Assembly (NCBI GenBank): GCA_035376985.1 | Contig: DAOSSA010000026.1 | Location: 1-31,559, forward strand | Length of the DNA: 31,559 bases | Reading direction: 5' to 3' | Source: Brevifilum sp029548365 | Lineage (GTDB): Bacteria > Chloroflexota > Anaerolineae > Anaerolineales > Anaerolineaceae | Shown here: positions 7,529 through 16,315 of the stretch, piece after piece | How positions within the stretch are numbered: position 1 is the first letter of the stretch | Layout of the letters: the number at the start of each line of letters is the position of its first letter | Notes under the pieces: model-generated | What the model was told of the DNA's origin: nothing | The model's database searches: none | What the model saw: the letters and a program-made list of their open reading frames with translations, nothing else | Translations under genes and position numbers: made by a program

Positions 7529-8689
7529 ATGGCAAAACGATATTTATCCAAGACCGTTAAAGCGTTAAAACCATCAGGAATCCGCAAGTTTTTTGATATC
7601 GCAGCAACAATGAAAGACGTCATCTCACTGGGGATCGGAGAACCGGATTTCACAACGCCACAACCTATTATCGATGCGGGGATTCGAGCACTACAGAAAG
7701 GTGAAACCCATTACACCTCCAACGCGGGCATCTTGCAACTACGGCAGGCGATCGCAGAAAACCTTGAAAGGCTATACGGCGTCCGTTACGATCCTGTGAG
7801 TGAAATCATTATCACAGTGGGGGTGTCTGAAGCGCTTTATCTGACTTTCAGCGCTTTGTTGGATCCGGGCGATGAGGTGATTATCCCGACACCCTGCTTT
7901 GTGTCTTACCAGGCTGAAGTTGAATTAGCCGGGGGGATTCCGGTTGAAGTCTATACCAATATGGAAGACGACTTCCAGCCCGACCCGGCTTTGATTGCCA
8001 AGGCGATCACGCCAAAAACAAAAGCCATCCTGCTGAGCTACCCCTGCAATCCCTCGGGCGCAGTCGTCAGCCGTGAAAAACTTCTGGCAATTGCTGACCT
8101 GGCAGAACAGCATGATTTGCTGGTCGTCTCGGATGAGATATACGACCGCCTGGTTTATGGTGTGGAACATGTTTGTTTCCCAGCACTGCCCGGAATGCAA
8201 AATCGGACCCTCCTTTTGGGCGGGTTCTCGAAAAGCTATGCCATGACCGGTTGGCGTGTCGGCTACGCCGCAGGGCCAGCTGATGTAATCGGCGGGTTGG
8301 TACGCATTCATCAGTATTCGGTCATGTCTGCCCCAACGATCTCGCAATATGCTGCACTTGAAGCGCTTAGAATTGGCGAACCCTACGTTCAGGAAATGTT
8401 GGCGGAATACGACCGCCGTCGAAAAATGATCCACGCTGGCATGAATGAACTCGGGTTGGACACCTTCGAACCGCATGGCGCTTTTTACGTCTTCCCCAAT
8501 GTGATCAATACAGGGTTGGATGATGAAACCTTTGCTGAACGGCTGCTGAAAGAAGAAGGTGTGGCGGTTGTGCCTGGCTCTGCCTTTGGAGATGCCGGAG
8601 CCGGTTTTGTGCGTTGCTCCTATGCCACCAGTTATGAGAAGATCGAGCAAGCCCTTGAGAAAATCGGCAGTTTTGTAAAGAAGCTTTAA
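7529..8689 (+). CDS. PLP-dependent class I/II aminotransferase
   Basis: This 386-residue cytoplasmic transaminase of fold type I has the pyridoxal-phosphate Lys235 in GGFSKSYAMTGWRVGY. Other expected residues are visible: Asn174 in the YPCNPSG motif, Asp202 and Tyr205 in SDEIYD, Arg243, and a carboxylate-binding Arg near residue 367 in FVRCSY. The family (AspC/PatA type) moves amino groups between amino acids such as aspartate or aromatic residues and 2-oxo acids. GGAG a few bases upstream sets the ATG, 9 bp after the small gene, so the three genes from 6252 look like one operon. Which amino acid it uses cannot be read from the sequence. Confidence 0.9.
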   Translation: MAKRYLSKTVKALKPSGIRKFFDIAATMKDVISLGIGEPDFTTPQPIIDAGIRALQKGETHYTSNAGILQLRQAIAENLERLYGVRYDPVSEIIITVGVSEALYLTFSALLDPGDEVIIPTPCFVSYQAEVELAGGIPVEVYTNMEDDFQPDPALIAKAITPKTKAILLSYPCNPSGAVVSREKLLAIADLAEQHDLLVVSDEIYDRLVYGVEHVCFPALPGMQNRTLLLGGFSKSYAMTGWRVGYAAGPADVIGGLVRIHQYSVMSAPTISQYAALEALRIGEPYVQEMLAEYDRRRKMIHAGMNELGLDTFEPHGAFYVFPNVINTGLDDETFAERLLKEEGVAVVPGSAFGDAGAGFVRCSYATSYEKIEQALEKIGSFVKKL

Positions 8690-8766
8690 TCACACAGCCC
8701 TGCGAAACGTGTTGCACAGCCGCTGCTGGTGTTGAAGCGGAATATCAAATTAACCAACTGAATTGA

Positions 8767-8800
8767 CCGCACAACTCCTGCGGGAGGGTTGCGGCATTTT
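8767..8800 (+). terminator. Possible intrinsic terminator after the aminotransferase
   Basis: CCGC (8767-8770) and GCGG (8791-8794), with inner pairs around ACAAC/GTT and TCC/GGA, form an interrupted GC-rich hairpin followed by CATTTTAATT. The T tract is short and the stem has bulges, so this is tentative. Confidence 0.45.
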
Positions 8801-8848
8801 AATTCCCTGGAAAGCAATTATCGCTCATCTTTGATCAATTCGCTTTTA

Positions 8849-8877
8849 TTGACGAACTAATCCAAACTGAATACACT
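8849..8877 (+). promoter_or_regulatory. Promoter of the transglutaminase-like gene, leaderless geometry
   Basis: TTGACG (8849-8854), a 17-nt spacer and TACACT (8872-8877) match a sigma-70-type promoter. Only nine bases separate the -10 box from the ATG at 8887 and there is no Shine-Dalgarno sequence, so transcription would begin within about three bases of the start codon. Confidence 0.6.
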
Positions 8878-8886
8878 TTAGCTATC

Positions 8887-11238
8887 ATGATCAAGACCAG
8901 AAACACTGTATCCGAACGCTGGTGGGACATGTGGGTTGCGTTTTTTGCCATGGGGGTGGTATTGATCGTTTCATGGCGCCTGTGGGTTACGGAATGGACC
9001 GGCGATCTTTATATCCTGGTGTTCCTGACCTTTTTTGCTGGGTTAACGGGCCTGGCCCTGGGTTACAGCAAGTTTTCTCCCCAGGTGGCAGCCCTGTTTT
9101 CCGCAGTTTACGGCATTTTCTGCATGGGGTGGTTGTTTGGGACAACGGTTGATCTTGATATCACCTGGCGCGAGCGCATCGTTAACCACCTGAGCTGGCG
9201 GTTGCAGTTGTCTATTGAGCAGTTTAGCGCCAATCAAGCGGTTACGGACCCGATCCTGTTTCTGGTGATCATGGCCGCCTTGCTGTGGATCATGGGATCG
9301 ATTGCCACCTTTATCATCGTCCGGCAAGGGTCGGTCTGGCCGGTTCTGATCCCCCTAGGGATTTCGATGCTGGTGGTCAGCCATTATGATCAAGACCTGG
9401 CGCGCAATACGCGTTTCTTGATGACCTTTATGTTCTTCACCCTGATCCTGGTTGGGTGGATTAATTTTTTAACCCGCCAAAAACAATGGGACCAGGAAGG
9501 CATCAGCACCACCCACGAAACCCACACCGATCTCACCCGGGCTATGATCATCCTGGCATTGATCCTGGTGATCCTGGCGTGGCTGATTCCAATTACACCA
9601 CAACAAAGAACCCGTTATGCCGAATTGTGGCAGTCGTTAATCGAGCCATGGGAAGAGTTCAAAGAACAATTCGGAGATATCCTCGTGCTTGAAACAACGA
9701 CGGATACCAAGACAACCACTTTTTTTGATGAAACTATGGCGTTGGGCAGTGGCACACCGGTCGGTGAAGAGGTTGTGTTCACCGTTGATGTCACCATGCC
9801 CCCGCCGGCAGCGTATCGTAATTACTGGTACGCCCGCAGCTACGATCTTTATGAAGATGGCAAGTGGACATCCTCCCCCGGGGTCGACAGCACCATGCGA
9901 TACCCCGATGATTTTGAAATTTTGTTTCCTGAATGGGTGGGTGGACAGCCTGCGGCGTACAGCATGACCTCCCAGGTTGGACGGGTCAATAATCTGGTTG
10001 TGACAGGATCGCCCACCCGGGTCGATCGCCCGGTGGAAGTGCTTACCCGCTGGATCTCGCCAACCGAAGAAGACCTGGTTGCATTACTCGCCTCTCCCGA
10101 GCTGTACCTGGGTGAAACTTACCAGGTGGAGAGCCTGGTCAGGGTGCCCACCGCCAGCCAACTGCGCCATTCTGAGACGGAATATCCAGACTGGCTGGGG
10201 CGTTATACCCAATTACCCGCTGATTTCTCACCCAGGATCACCAGCCTGGCTAAAGACATCGTGAATATGGACGACCACCCCTACGATATGGCTGTTGATA
10301 TCACACGCTATCTGCGCATCAATATTGAGTATGCGCGCACGATTCCCCCGGTTCCTGCAGGCGCAGACCCAATGGAATGGTTTTTGTTCGATCAGCAGAC
10401 CGGGTTTTGTAATTACTTTGCGGCTGCCCAGGTGTTAATGCTGCGCTCCCTGGGTATCCCGGCACGTTTTGCGGTCGGCTATGCTCCGGGTGAATATGAT
10501 TCATTAACTCAAACCTATACTGTGCGCGAACTGGATAGCCACGCCTGGCCCGAGGTGTATTTTGTGGGTTTCGGATGGGTGCCTTTTGAACCCACCGTTT
10601 CCCAGCCTGCCCTGGTGCTGCCGAGGGGTTCGGATCGGGGAAGCTCTGATTTTGTCCCCCCGGAACGGGATGAGACGCCCCTCATCGATGACGCTATCGA
10701 TGAACCTTTACCTGAAGGGGATGAATCGCCTGCGACCGACCTGGAAGAATACGAGGTGCTCCCACCGCGGGTGGAAGGCGGCACCGTGGCCTGGATTTTG
10801 CTGATCGTCTTTCTGCTGGGGATGGTTTTGGCGGTGTTTATCTTGCAACGCCCCGATTTATTTAAAATCACCATTGATCCTTTGCCGGTGCTGTTAGAGC
10901 GCCTGTTGTTGAAATATGGAAAAACTGTGCCGGATTGGCTGCGACGCTGGAGCGATCTGGCTCGCATGTCGACCGCCCAGAAAGCTTACCGCCGTCTATG
11001 CCGCTCGCTTAAAATTCTCGGCCTGCCATCTGACCCGGCGCTGACACCCACAGAGCGCGCAAAAATGCTGACCAGGCGCATTCCCCAGGCGTATCAACCT
11101 GCACTGGAGATTGTTGAGCAGTACCACCTGGACCAATTCAGCGACCATTTGATTATCCAGGGGCAGACCACTGCAGCAGGATGGCAGGTGCTCAGAATGG
11201 CCCTCAAAACCAGGTTGAGAAACATTTTTACAAAATAA
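8887..11238 (+). CDS. Membrane transglutaminase-like protein (TgpA/DUF4129 type)
   Basis: This 783-residue membrane protein opens with a cluster of about six hydrophobic segments (residues 15-240), then has a large extracytoplasmic region. That region contains a transglutaminase-like core with Cys508 in TGFCNYFAAAQVLMLRSLG and His552 in ELDSHAWPEVYF. The usual third residue, Asp, reads Glu in the WVPFEPT stretch, as in some relatives. A last membrane helix lies around residue 640. The C-terminal cytoplasmic part (about 660-780) is a helical DUF4129-like region. The family is linked to envelope peptide modification, but its chemistry is unsettled. No partner MoxR ATPase or DUF58 gene, common neighbours of this family, is in the window. 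Start chosen from the promoter position; no ribosome site is present. Confidence 0.85.
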   Translation: MIKTRNTVSERWWDMWVAFFAMGVVLIVSWRLWVTEWTGDLYILVFLTFFAGLTGLALGYSKFSPQVAALFSAVYGIFCMGWLFGTTVDLDITWRERIVNHLSWRLQLSIEQFSANQAVTDPILFLVIMAALLWIMGSIATFIIVRQGSVWPVLIPLGISMLVVSHYDQDLARNTRFLMTFMFFTLILVGWINFLTRQKQWDQEGISTTHETHTDLTRAMIILALILVILAWLIPITPQQRTRYAELWQSLIEPWEEFKEQFGDILVLETTTDTKTTTFFDETMALGSGTPVGEEVVFTVDVTMPPPAAYRNYWYARSYDLYEDGKWTSSPGVDSTMRYPDDFEILFPEWVGGQPAAYSMTSQVGRVNNLVVTGSPTRVDRPVEVLTRWISPTEEDLVALLASPELYLGETYQVESLVRVPTASQLRHSETEYPDWLGRYTQLPADFSPRITSLAKDIVNMDDHPYDMAVDITRYLRINIEYARTIPPVPAGADPMEWFLFDQQTGFCNYFAAAQVLMLRSLGIPARFAVGYAPGEYDSLTQTYTVRELDSHAWPEVYFVGFGWVPFEPTVSQPALVLPRGSDRGSSDFVPPERDETPLIDDAIDEPLPEGDESPATDLEEYEVLPPRVEGGTVAWILLIVFLLGMVLAVFILQRPDLFKITIDPLPVLLERLLLKYGKTVPDWLRRWSDLARMSTAQKAYRRLCRSLKILGLPSDPALTPTERAKMLTRRIPQAYQPALEIVEQYHLDQFSDHLIIQGQTTAAGWQVLRMALKTRLRNIFTK

Positions 11239-11274
11239 TCTGTATAGTAAAATATGTTCTGGGAAATTCTTTGG

Positions 11275-12300
11275 CTAAATCAGCCTGACCAACTGACGCA
11301 TGGCCTCCCGGCGCGCGTCGATTAATCCAGGCATCACATCCAGGCCGAAAAATACCCCGGTGCCTTCTACAACCACGGACGCAGCAACACTGCCCATCAA
11401 AGCTGCTTCCATCGGGTCGTAATGTTCTCGATAACCGACCAGGAATCCACCAGCAAAGGCGTCCCCGCTACCCGTTGGGTCAACCGCGTTAGAGGGGTAT
11501 TGAGGAATAACCCAACGCCGCTCGTTAACGCGATCCAACAGGTAATACCCGAGGCTTTCCGTCTGGATGATGATATATTCAGGCCCTAAATCTGCCAGAG
11601 CTTCGGACATTGCCCATAAATCCGTCTGGCGACCAAGGAAAAGATTGCGTATCTCCGCTTCCGGCGTGATGAAGGCCGTAATTTCTGAAAGCAAGGGGGG
11701 CAACTCCTGCCAGAAGGCGGGGTCCATATAGCCCGGGCAGGAGGTCAGGGTGATGGTGCCCGTCTGGTACTGGCGAAAAATCGAGGGCAGGATAATATGC
11801 GAAAGATAATCAATAGGGCAGATATGAACCGCGCTGGCTTCTAAATAGTTTGGCGGGATATCTGAAATCTGGATTGAAAACGGCTGCAATGTTGTGCGAC
11901 TGCTGGATAGAGACCTGGGCGCCTGGTAGCCCAGCAGGTTACGGGGAAAGGGCAGGCCACGGTCTGAAAAATGCTGGATAGGGTTCTGGTAATGGGCAGT
12001 GACCGCATCTTCGTGGGCGATGAACCGCCGGAGATCCATATCGCTATCGGTGATCCTGATGCCAGATGGGTCAAAGCCCAGGGATGCCATATCTGCGACC
12101 CAATCCAGGGGAAAATCCTGTCCAACGCGCGCCAGCAGACCAGCAATTTCCCCCCACAGCTTGAGCCCAATGGCAGCATAGGCTAAATTACCGCCAAACC
12201 CATCAATTTGCGGTTCACCGAAAATTGGAATAACCGTATCCCGATTCAGGCGACCCGCGATCACGAAACGCAGGGGGTTATCCGACAGTTCACTGATCAT
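11275..12300 (-). CDS. PfkB-family carbohydrate/nucleoside kinase
   Basis: This 341-residue ribokinase-like protein has the C-terminal PfkB signature VDPTGSGDAFAGGFLVG, whose Asp near residue 280 should be the catalytic base. The N-terminal glycine pair in DGFGGNLAYAAIGLKLWG matches the substrate-side motif. It would phosphorylate a hydroxyl of a sugar or nucleoside with ATP in the cytoplasm. Its ATG overlaps the stop of the PPK2 gene (12297-12300), so it is translated from the same mRNA. The middle region is divergent, so the substrate cannot be named. It meets the transglutaminase gene tail to tail with a 36-bp gap. Confidence 0.85.
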   Translation of the reverse strand: MISELSDNPLRFVIAGRLNRDTVIPIFGEPQIDGFGGNLAYAAIGLKLWGEIAGLLARVGQDFPLDWVADMASLGFDPSGIRITDSDMDLRRFIAHEDAVTAHYQNPIQHFSDRGLPFPRNLLGYQAPRSLSSSRTTLQPFSIQISDIPPNYLEASAVHICPIDYLSHIILPSIFRQYQTGTITLTSCPGYMDPAFWQELPPLLSEITAFITPEAEIRNLFLGRQTDLWAMSEALADLGPEYIIIQTESLGYYLLDRVNERRWVIPQYPSNAVDPTGSGDAFAGGFLVGYREHYDPMEAALMGSVAASVVVEGTGVFFGLDVMPGLIDARREAMRQLVRLI

Positions 12301-13124
12301 GTCGGGTCATCTGCGAGAATTGCTTCGAGTTTTCCGCGATAAGATTCAATATCCGGCACTGCCGTGGGGAATTGCATATCCAGACCTTTGAGGGTTTCAA
12401 CGATCACTGACGCAACAGCCAGGTTGCGGTACCATTTGCGGTCGCTGGGGATCACATACCAGGGCGCCCAGGGGGTGCTGGTCTGGCTGAGCATAGCTTC
12501 GAAAGCGGCCTGGTAATCCTGCCAGTGCTTGCGCTCTTCCAGGTCATCGGGGTTGAACTTCCAGTTTTTGTCAGGACGGTCCAGGCGAGCCAAAAAACGT
12601 TCAGCCTGGGTCCGTTTGCTGATGTGTAATAAGAATTTTAAAATTATGGCGCCTTCATCGGCTAAAAGACGTTCAAATTCATTGATGTGCAGGTAACGTT
12701 TGCTCCATACAGTGTTGGGTACCAGGTTATGCACCCGGACAACCAGGACGTCTTCGTAGTGGGAGCGGTTGAAGATCACAATTTCGCCTTTAGCCGGGGT
12801 GTGCTGGTGGACCCGCCACAGGTAATCGTGGGCCAGGTCATGGCGCGTGGGCACTTTAAAATTAACCACTCGCGTGCCCTGGGGGTTGACGTCACCAAAG
12901 ACGTGGCGGATTGTGCCGTCCTTGCCCGATGTGTCGATGCCCTGCAAGACAATCAATAGCTGGCGTTTATTTTCTGCAAACAGCAATTCTTGCAGGTCGA
13001 TGAGTTCTTTTCGAAATTTTTTCAGTTGTGCCTGACCCTCTTTTTTACTGGTCTCGCCAGTGTAGCGGCTTTCAATTTTGCTTAAATCAACATGGGTATT
13101 GGGGGGGATACGATGATGGTCCAT
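12297..13124 (-). CDS. ppk2: Polyphosphate kinase 2 family phosphotransferase
   Basis: This 275-residue cytoplasmic enzyme of the PPK2 family moves phosphate between polyphosphate and nucleotides, so it can regenerate NTPs or NDPs from stored polyphosphate. Walker A reads QGIDTSGKDG (residues 61-70) and the lid/Walker B region reads IFNRSHYEDVLVVRVH (117-132), both hallmarks of the family; R and D residues of RPDKNWKFNPDDLEER follow. Length fits single-domain PPK2. A perfect AGGAGGT site lies about 8 nt before the ATG, and TATAAT (13166-13161, minus strand) supports a promoter just upstream. Whether it prefers AMP, ADP or GDP (class I, II or III) cannot be decided from these motifs. Confidence 0.92.
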   Translation of the reverse strand: MDHHRIPPNTHVDLSKIESRYTGETSKKEGQAQLKKFRKELIDLQELLFAENKRQLLIVLQGIDTSGKDGTIRHVFGDVNPQGTRVVNFKVPTRHDLAHDYLWRVHQHTPAKGEIVIFNRSHYEDVLVVRVHNLVPNTVWSKRYLHINEFERLLADEGAIILKFLLHISKRTQAERFLARLDRPDKNWKFNPDDLEERKHWQDYQAAFEAMLSQTSTPWAPWYVIPSDRKWYRNLAVASVIVETLKGLDMQFPTAVPDIESYRGKLEAILADDPT

Positions 13125-13160
13125 GGGTCAGACCTCCTTTAGCCTGATGAATTTTGGTTT

Positions 13161-13166
13161 ATTATA
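13161..13166 (-). promoter_or_regulatory. -10 box for the PPK2-PfkB operon
   Basis: An exact TATAAT on the minus strand lies 37 bp before the PPK2 ATG. A candidate -35, TTGGCA, sits 21 nt upstream, longer than usual, so only the -10 box is well supported. Confidence 0.45.
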
Positions 13167-13209
13167 ACTTGCCTGAGTTAGAACAGGTGCCAATACAGAA
13201 AATTGATCT

Positions 13210-13824
13210 TTATTCGTGACCCGCAAAGAACCCCGCTAAAGCGTTGATTGGACCCAGGAACGCCTTATCCTTTGTCAAGTTAAGCACAGTCACCGATGTG
13301 GTATCAATGTGCAGGCGCTGGAAGGCATTCAGGGGCATACCCAGGAAATGGGCTACAGCCAGGCGGATTGGATCGCAATGGCTGACACAGATGATCCTAT
13401 CTTTATCAGCACAGGTTTGGCTGATGGACTGCAGGCTGTGGACGATGCGGGTCTGCGCAGCAATGAAGGTCTCTCCATCCGGGAAGCCGAAACTATCTGG
13501 AAATTCCTGGACATCCCTCCACAATCGGTTTCGTCTGAGCTGTTTGAGTGATTTAGCCTGCCATGACCCAAAATCGATTTCAATCAAACCGGGCTCGGTG
13601 ATCACTGGCAGGTTATGGATACGAGCGATGGGTTCAGCGGTCTGTTGTGCGCGCTCCAGGGGGCTGGAGAACACGGCTTTTATGGTCAGCGCGGACAGCT
13701 CTGCGGCCAGGTGCCTGGCCTGGGCGTGACCCTGCTCATTCAGGTGAACTCCCGGCAGTCTGCCGGCAAGTTTTTTGCCTACCATTTCATTCTGACCGTG
13801 CCTGACCAGGTAGATGATTGCCAT
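13210..13824 (-). CDS. Histidine phosphatase (phosphoglycerate mutase-like)
   Basis: This 204-residue protein of the histidine phosphatase superfamily opens with YLVRHGQNE, where His9 forms the phospho-intermediate. The second catalytic region, ICVSHCDPIRLA, lies near residue 150, and an acidic ETFIAAQTR stretch precedes it. Such enzymes remove phosphate from small metabolites or proteins; relatives include CobC and MSMEG_4193-type proteins, and the substrate here is unknown. I chose the ATG at 13824, preceded by AGGGGAAG, over an upstream in-frame start that would overlap the rarA coding sequence. Its ATG follows the rarA stop by one base, so the two are co-transcribed. Confidence 0.87.
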   Translation of the reverse strand: MAIIYLVRHGQNEMVGKKLAGRLPGVHLNEQGHAQARHLAAELSALTIKAVFSSPLERAQQTAEPIARIHNLPVITEPGLIEIDFGSWQAKSLKQLRRNRLWRDVQEFPDSFGFPDGETFIAAQTRIVHSLQSISQTCADKDRIICVSHCDPIRLAVAHFLGMPLNAFQRLHIDTTSVTVLNLTKDKAFLGPINALAGFFAGHE

Positions 13825-13825
13825 G

Positions 13826-15187
13826 TTATTCTTCCCCTGCCTCACGGGTTAAATCAGCCAGGGCTTTGGCCTGTGCTTCTCGCCAGCGGCGTAAACGTTC
13901 GCCTGCCTGGGCTTCATACCCCTGGTCGGAGGGCTCATAAAATCTCCTGCCAACCAGGCTATCGGGCAAATACTGCTGGGGCGTCCAGTGACCCTCATGC
14001 TGGTGCGGGTAATCGTAGCCCTGGCCATGCCCCAATCCCCTGGCGTCCCGGCTGGGGTCCATCAGGTGGACGGGTATCGACCCGGCGCCGTGCTCTTCAA
14101 TCTCCTTGAGAGCACTGAAATAAGCCAGCGCAGAATTGGATTTTGGGGCGGTTGCCAGGTAAAGCGTGGCTTCTGTGATTGGAAAAATTCCTTCGGGTAA
14201 GCCGATGTACTCATAGGCTTGGGCTGCAGCATTGGCCACCACCAGGCCCATCGGGTCGGCAAGGCCAATGTCCTCACCGGCCAGGATGATCAATCGCCGC
14301 AGGATGAAGCGAGGGTCCTCCCCAGCGTAGAGCATTTTGGCCAGCCAGTACAGGGCGGCGTCCGGGTCTGACCCGCGGATTGACTTGATAAATGCTGAAA
14401 TTGTGTCGTAATGGGCGTCACCCCCCTTATCATACAGTACAGCACGCTTCTGGATCGATTCCTGGGCGACGTCGAGAGTAATGGTAATGAGGTTGTTCTC
14501 GTCGGGCGGGGTGGTTTCTACAGCCAGCTCGAGGGCATTTAAAGCATTGCGCGCATCTCCGCCTGACATGCGGGTCAGATGCTCGAGGGCGCCGGCTGAA
14601 AAGTCAACCCGGCGTTTTCCGTACCCGCGCTCCGGGTCCTTGAGGGCTCGCAATAATACCTGTTCGATGTCCACTTCGTCCAGGGATTTGATCTCAAAAA
14701 CCCGCGAACGGGAAACCAGGGCTTTGATCACATCAAAATACGGGTTCTGGGTGGTGGCGCCGATCAAGGTCACCAGGCCGGTTTCCACGTGGGGCAGCAG
14801 CGCGTCCTGCTGGGATTTGTTCCAGCGGTGGACCTCATCCACAAACAGGATGGTGCGCTGCTGGTAGAGTTTGCGCCGTTCGACCGCCCCGGCAATCACC
14901 CGACGTAAGTCTGCCACGCCAGCCAGAACGGCTGAAAGGCTATCAAAATGTGCCCTGGTGAGGTTAGAAATGACCCGCGCCAATGTGGTTTTACCGGTAC
15001 CGGGCGGACCGTAGAGGATGATGGACGAAAATAAGCGATCTGCCTGGATTGCCCGGCGTAATAAGCGACCTTCACCGATGATATGGTCCTGACCCAGGAT
15101 TTCGTCCAGCGTCTGAGGCCGCATGCGGTCTGCCAGGGGAGCTTCGTGCGACAAGCGTGTTTGCATGGCATGATCAAATAAGTCCAT
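13826..15187 (-). CDS. rarA: Replication-associated recombination protein A (AAA+ ATPase)
   Basis: This 453-residue protein of the RarA/MgsA/WRNIP1 family acts at stalled replication forks. Residues 1-35 carry the family opening LADRMRPQTLDEILGQDHI. Walker A is GPPGTGKT (60-67), Walker B is LFVDEVHRWNKSQQDALL (114-131) and sensor 1 is LIGATTQNP. The C-terminal part has the SAFIKSIRGSDPDAALYW and YPHQHEGHW stretches typical of the tetramerisation domain. Length matches the family (430-460). It overlaps nothing upstream; the ribosome site is weak (AAGG about 13 nt before the ATG). The histidine phosphatase follows directly. Confidence 0.95.
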   Translation of the reverse strand: MDLFDHAMQTRLSHEAPLADRMRPQTLDEILGQDHIIGEGRLLRRAIQADRLFSSIILYGPPGTGKTTLARVISNLTRAHFDSLSAVLAGVADLRRVIAGAVERRKLYQQRTILFVDEVHRWNKSQQDALLPHVETGLVTLIGATTQNPYFDVIKALVSRSRVFEIKSLDEVDIEQVLLRALKDPERGYGKRRVDFSAGALEHLTRMSGGDARNALNALELAVETTPPDENNLITITLDVAQESIQKRAVLYDKGGDAHYDTISAFIKSIRGSDPDAALYWLAKMLYAGEDPRFILRRLIILAGEDIGLADPMGLVVANAAAQAYEYIGLPEGIFPITEATLYLATAPKSNSALAYFSALKEIEEHGAGSIPVHLMDPSRDARGLGHGQGYDYPHQHEGHWTPQQYLPDSLVGRRFYEPSDQGYEAQAGERLRRWREAQAKALADLTREAGEE

Positions 15188-15241
15188 AGGCTGATTCTAC
15201 CTTGCAAGGTTTAAAGATGGAACATTTGTGCAGAAAATGGA

Positions 15242-16264
15242 TCAATAGCCCTGAACCTGATCCACAAGATTGTAAAGGGGTAAATCTCCCAGGTAGCGCT
15301 TCAGGTTTTCAATAAACAAATCCAGGGTTTCCTGGGGTAAGTGATGGCTGAGGCCGGAGACATGCGGCGAAATGATTACATTTTCCAAATCCCATAGGGG
15401 ACTTTCTGAGGGTAAAGGCTCCTGTTCAAACACATCCAGGGCAGCCCCGGCAATCTGCTTTGATTTAATGGCGTGGATCAGGGCAGGTTCATCGATCAAT
15501 CCGCCCCGCCCCACGTTGATCAGGTATGCGGATGGTTTCATGGCTTCAAAAGCGTGTGCATTCAGGATGTGCCGGGATTTTTGCGTAAGGGGCAGGGCTG
15601 CCACCACAAAGTCGCACTCTGACAAAAAGCTGTGCATGGCCTCGATGGGATAGAGTCGGTCGAAGAATTCGCCTTTCGGATCTCCTGTGCCCGGCTTTGT
15701 ATACCCATGGTCCTCGGGGTGCAAGACGTCTTTTTTCACGGCTAAAATCGTTCCACCAAAGGGCTTTAACAAGCGTGCTGCCTGGCGCCCGATACTGCCG
15801 TAACCCAGGATGCCAACCGTGGAATAGCGCAGTTCAAACGGCAATAAATGATCCCATTTTTCTTTACTGGCTGGCCAGTGATGCTGCCGCTGCAATTGCA
15901 GCAATTGGGGGAGTTTTTGACCCAGAGCCAGGATTGCCATCAGGACGTATTCAGCGATCTGGCTGGTGATAGCCCCGCTCATTGTGGTGGTGCGTATATC
16001 TTGGTTCTGGAAGATCGGGTGGTCAAGATTCGAATCAACACCTGCGCTGTTGAATTGCACCCATTTCAGGTTAGGCGCCGTGCCCCGATTGGGCAGGACA
16101 CCGCGGGTATACAGGATGTCGACATCTGCCCAGGTTGAAGGCGGAATATCCTCTGGTTTCTCTGCCGCGGTAACGGTCAGCCTGATCTGCTGTGACACGG
16201 CTGTGATGCGTTGTTCACCGCCTTCGGGTAACGACAGGGCGGCAAGAACATGGATGGCTTCCAT
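15242..16264 (-). CDS. D-isomer-specific 2-hydroxyacid dehydrogenase
   Basis: This 340-residue NAD(P)-dependent dehydrogenase interconverts a D-2-hydroxy acid and a 2-oxo acid in the cytoplasm. The Rossmann motif GILGYGSIG lies at 151-159. The catalytic triad is readable: Arg253 (NVGRGGLID), Glu282 (FEQEPLP) and His301 (ISPHVSG). The N-terminal substrate domain contains WVQFNSAGVDSNL. It is related to phosphoglycerate and glyoxylate/hydroxypyruvate reductase-like enzymes, but lacks the ACT domain of SerA, so a serine-pathway role is unlikely. AAGGAA lies 6-7 nt before the ATG. It stands alone between rarA and the CoA-transferase, and its exact substrate is unknown. Confidence 0.9.
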   Translation of the reverse strand: MEAIHVLAALSLPEGGEQRITAVSQQIRLTVTAAEKPEDIPPSTWADVDILYTRGVLPNRGTAPNLKWVQFNSAGVDSNLDHPIFQNQDIRTTTMSGAITSQIAEYVLMAILALGQKLPQLLQLQRQHHWPASKEKWDHLLPFELRYSTVGILGYGSIGRQAARLLKPFGGTILAVKKDVLHPEDHGYTKPGTGDPKGEFFDRLYPIEAMHSFLSECDFVVAALPLTQKSRHILNAHAFEAMKPSAYLINVGRGGLIDEPALIHAIKSKQIAGAALDVFEQEPLPSESPLWDLENVIISPHVSGLSHHLPQETLDLFIENLKRYLGDLPLYNLVDQVQGY

Positions 16265-16315
16265 AATGCTTCCTTCCGGTTTGCTTTATTTTATATTCTA
16301 CCCCGGCACAACCGG

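Noticed and set aside
7925..8650. 241-codon minus-strand frame inside the aminotransferase
   Set aside because: It is the antisense shadow of the aminotransferase, which carries all the PLP motifs.
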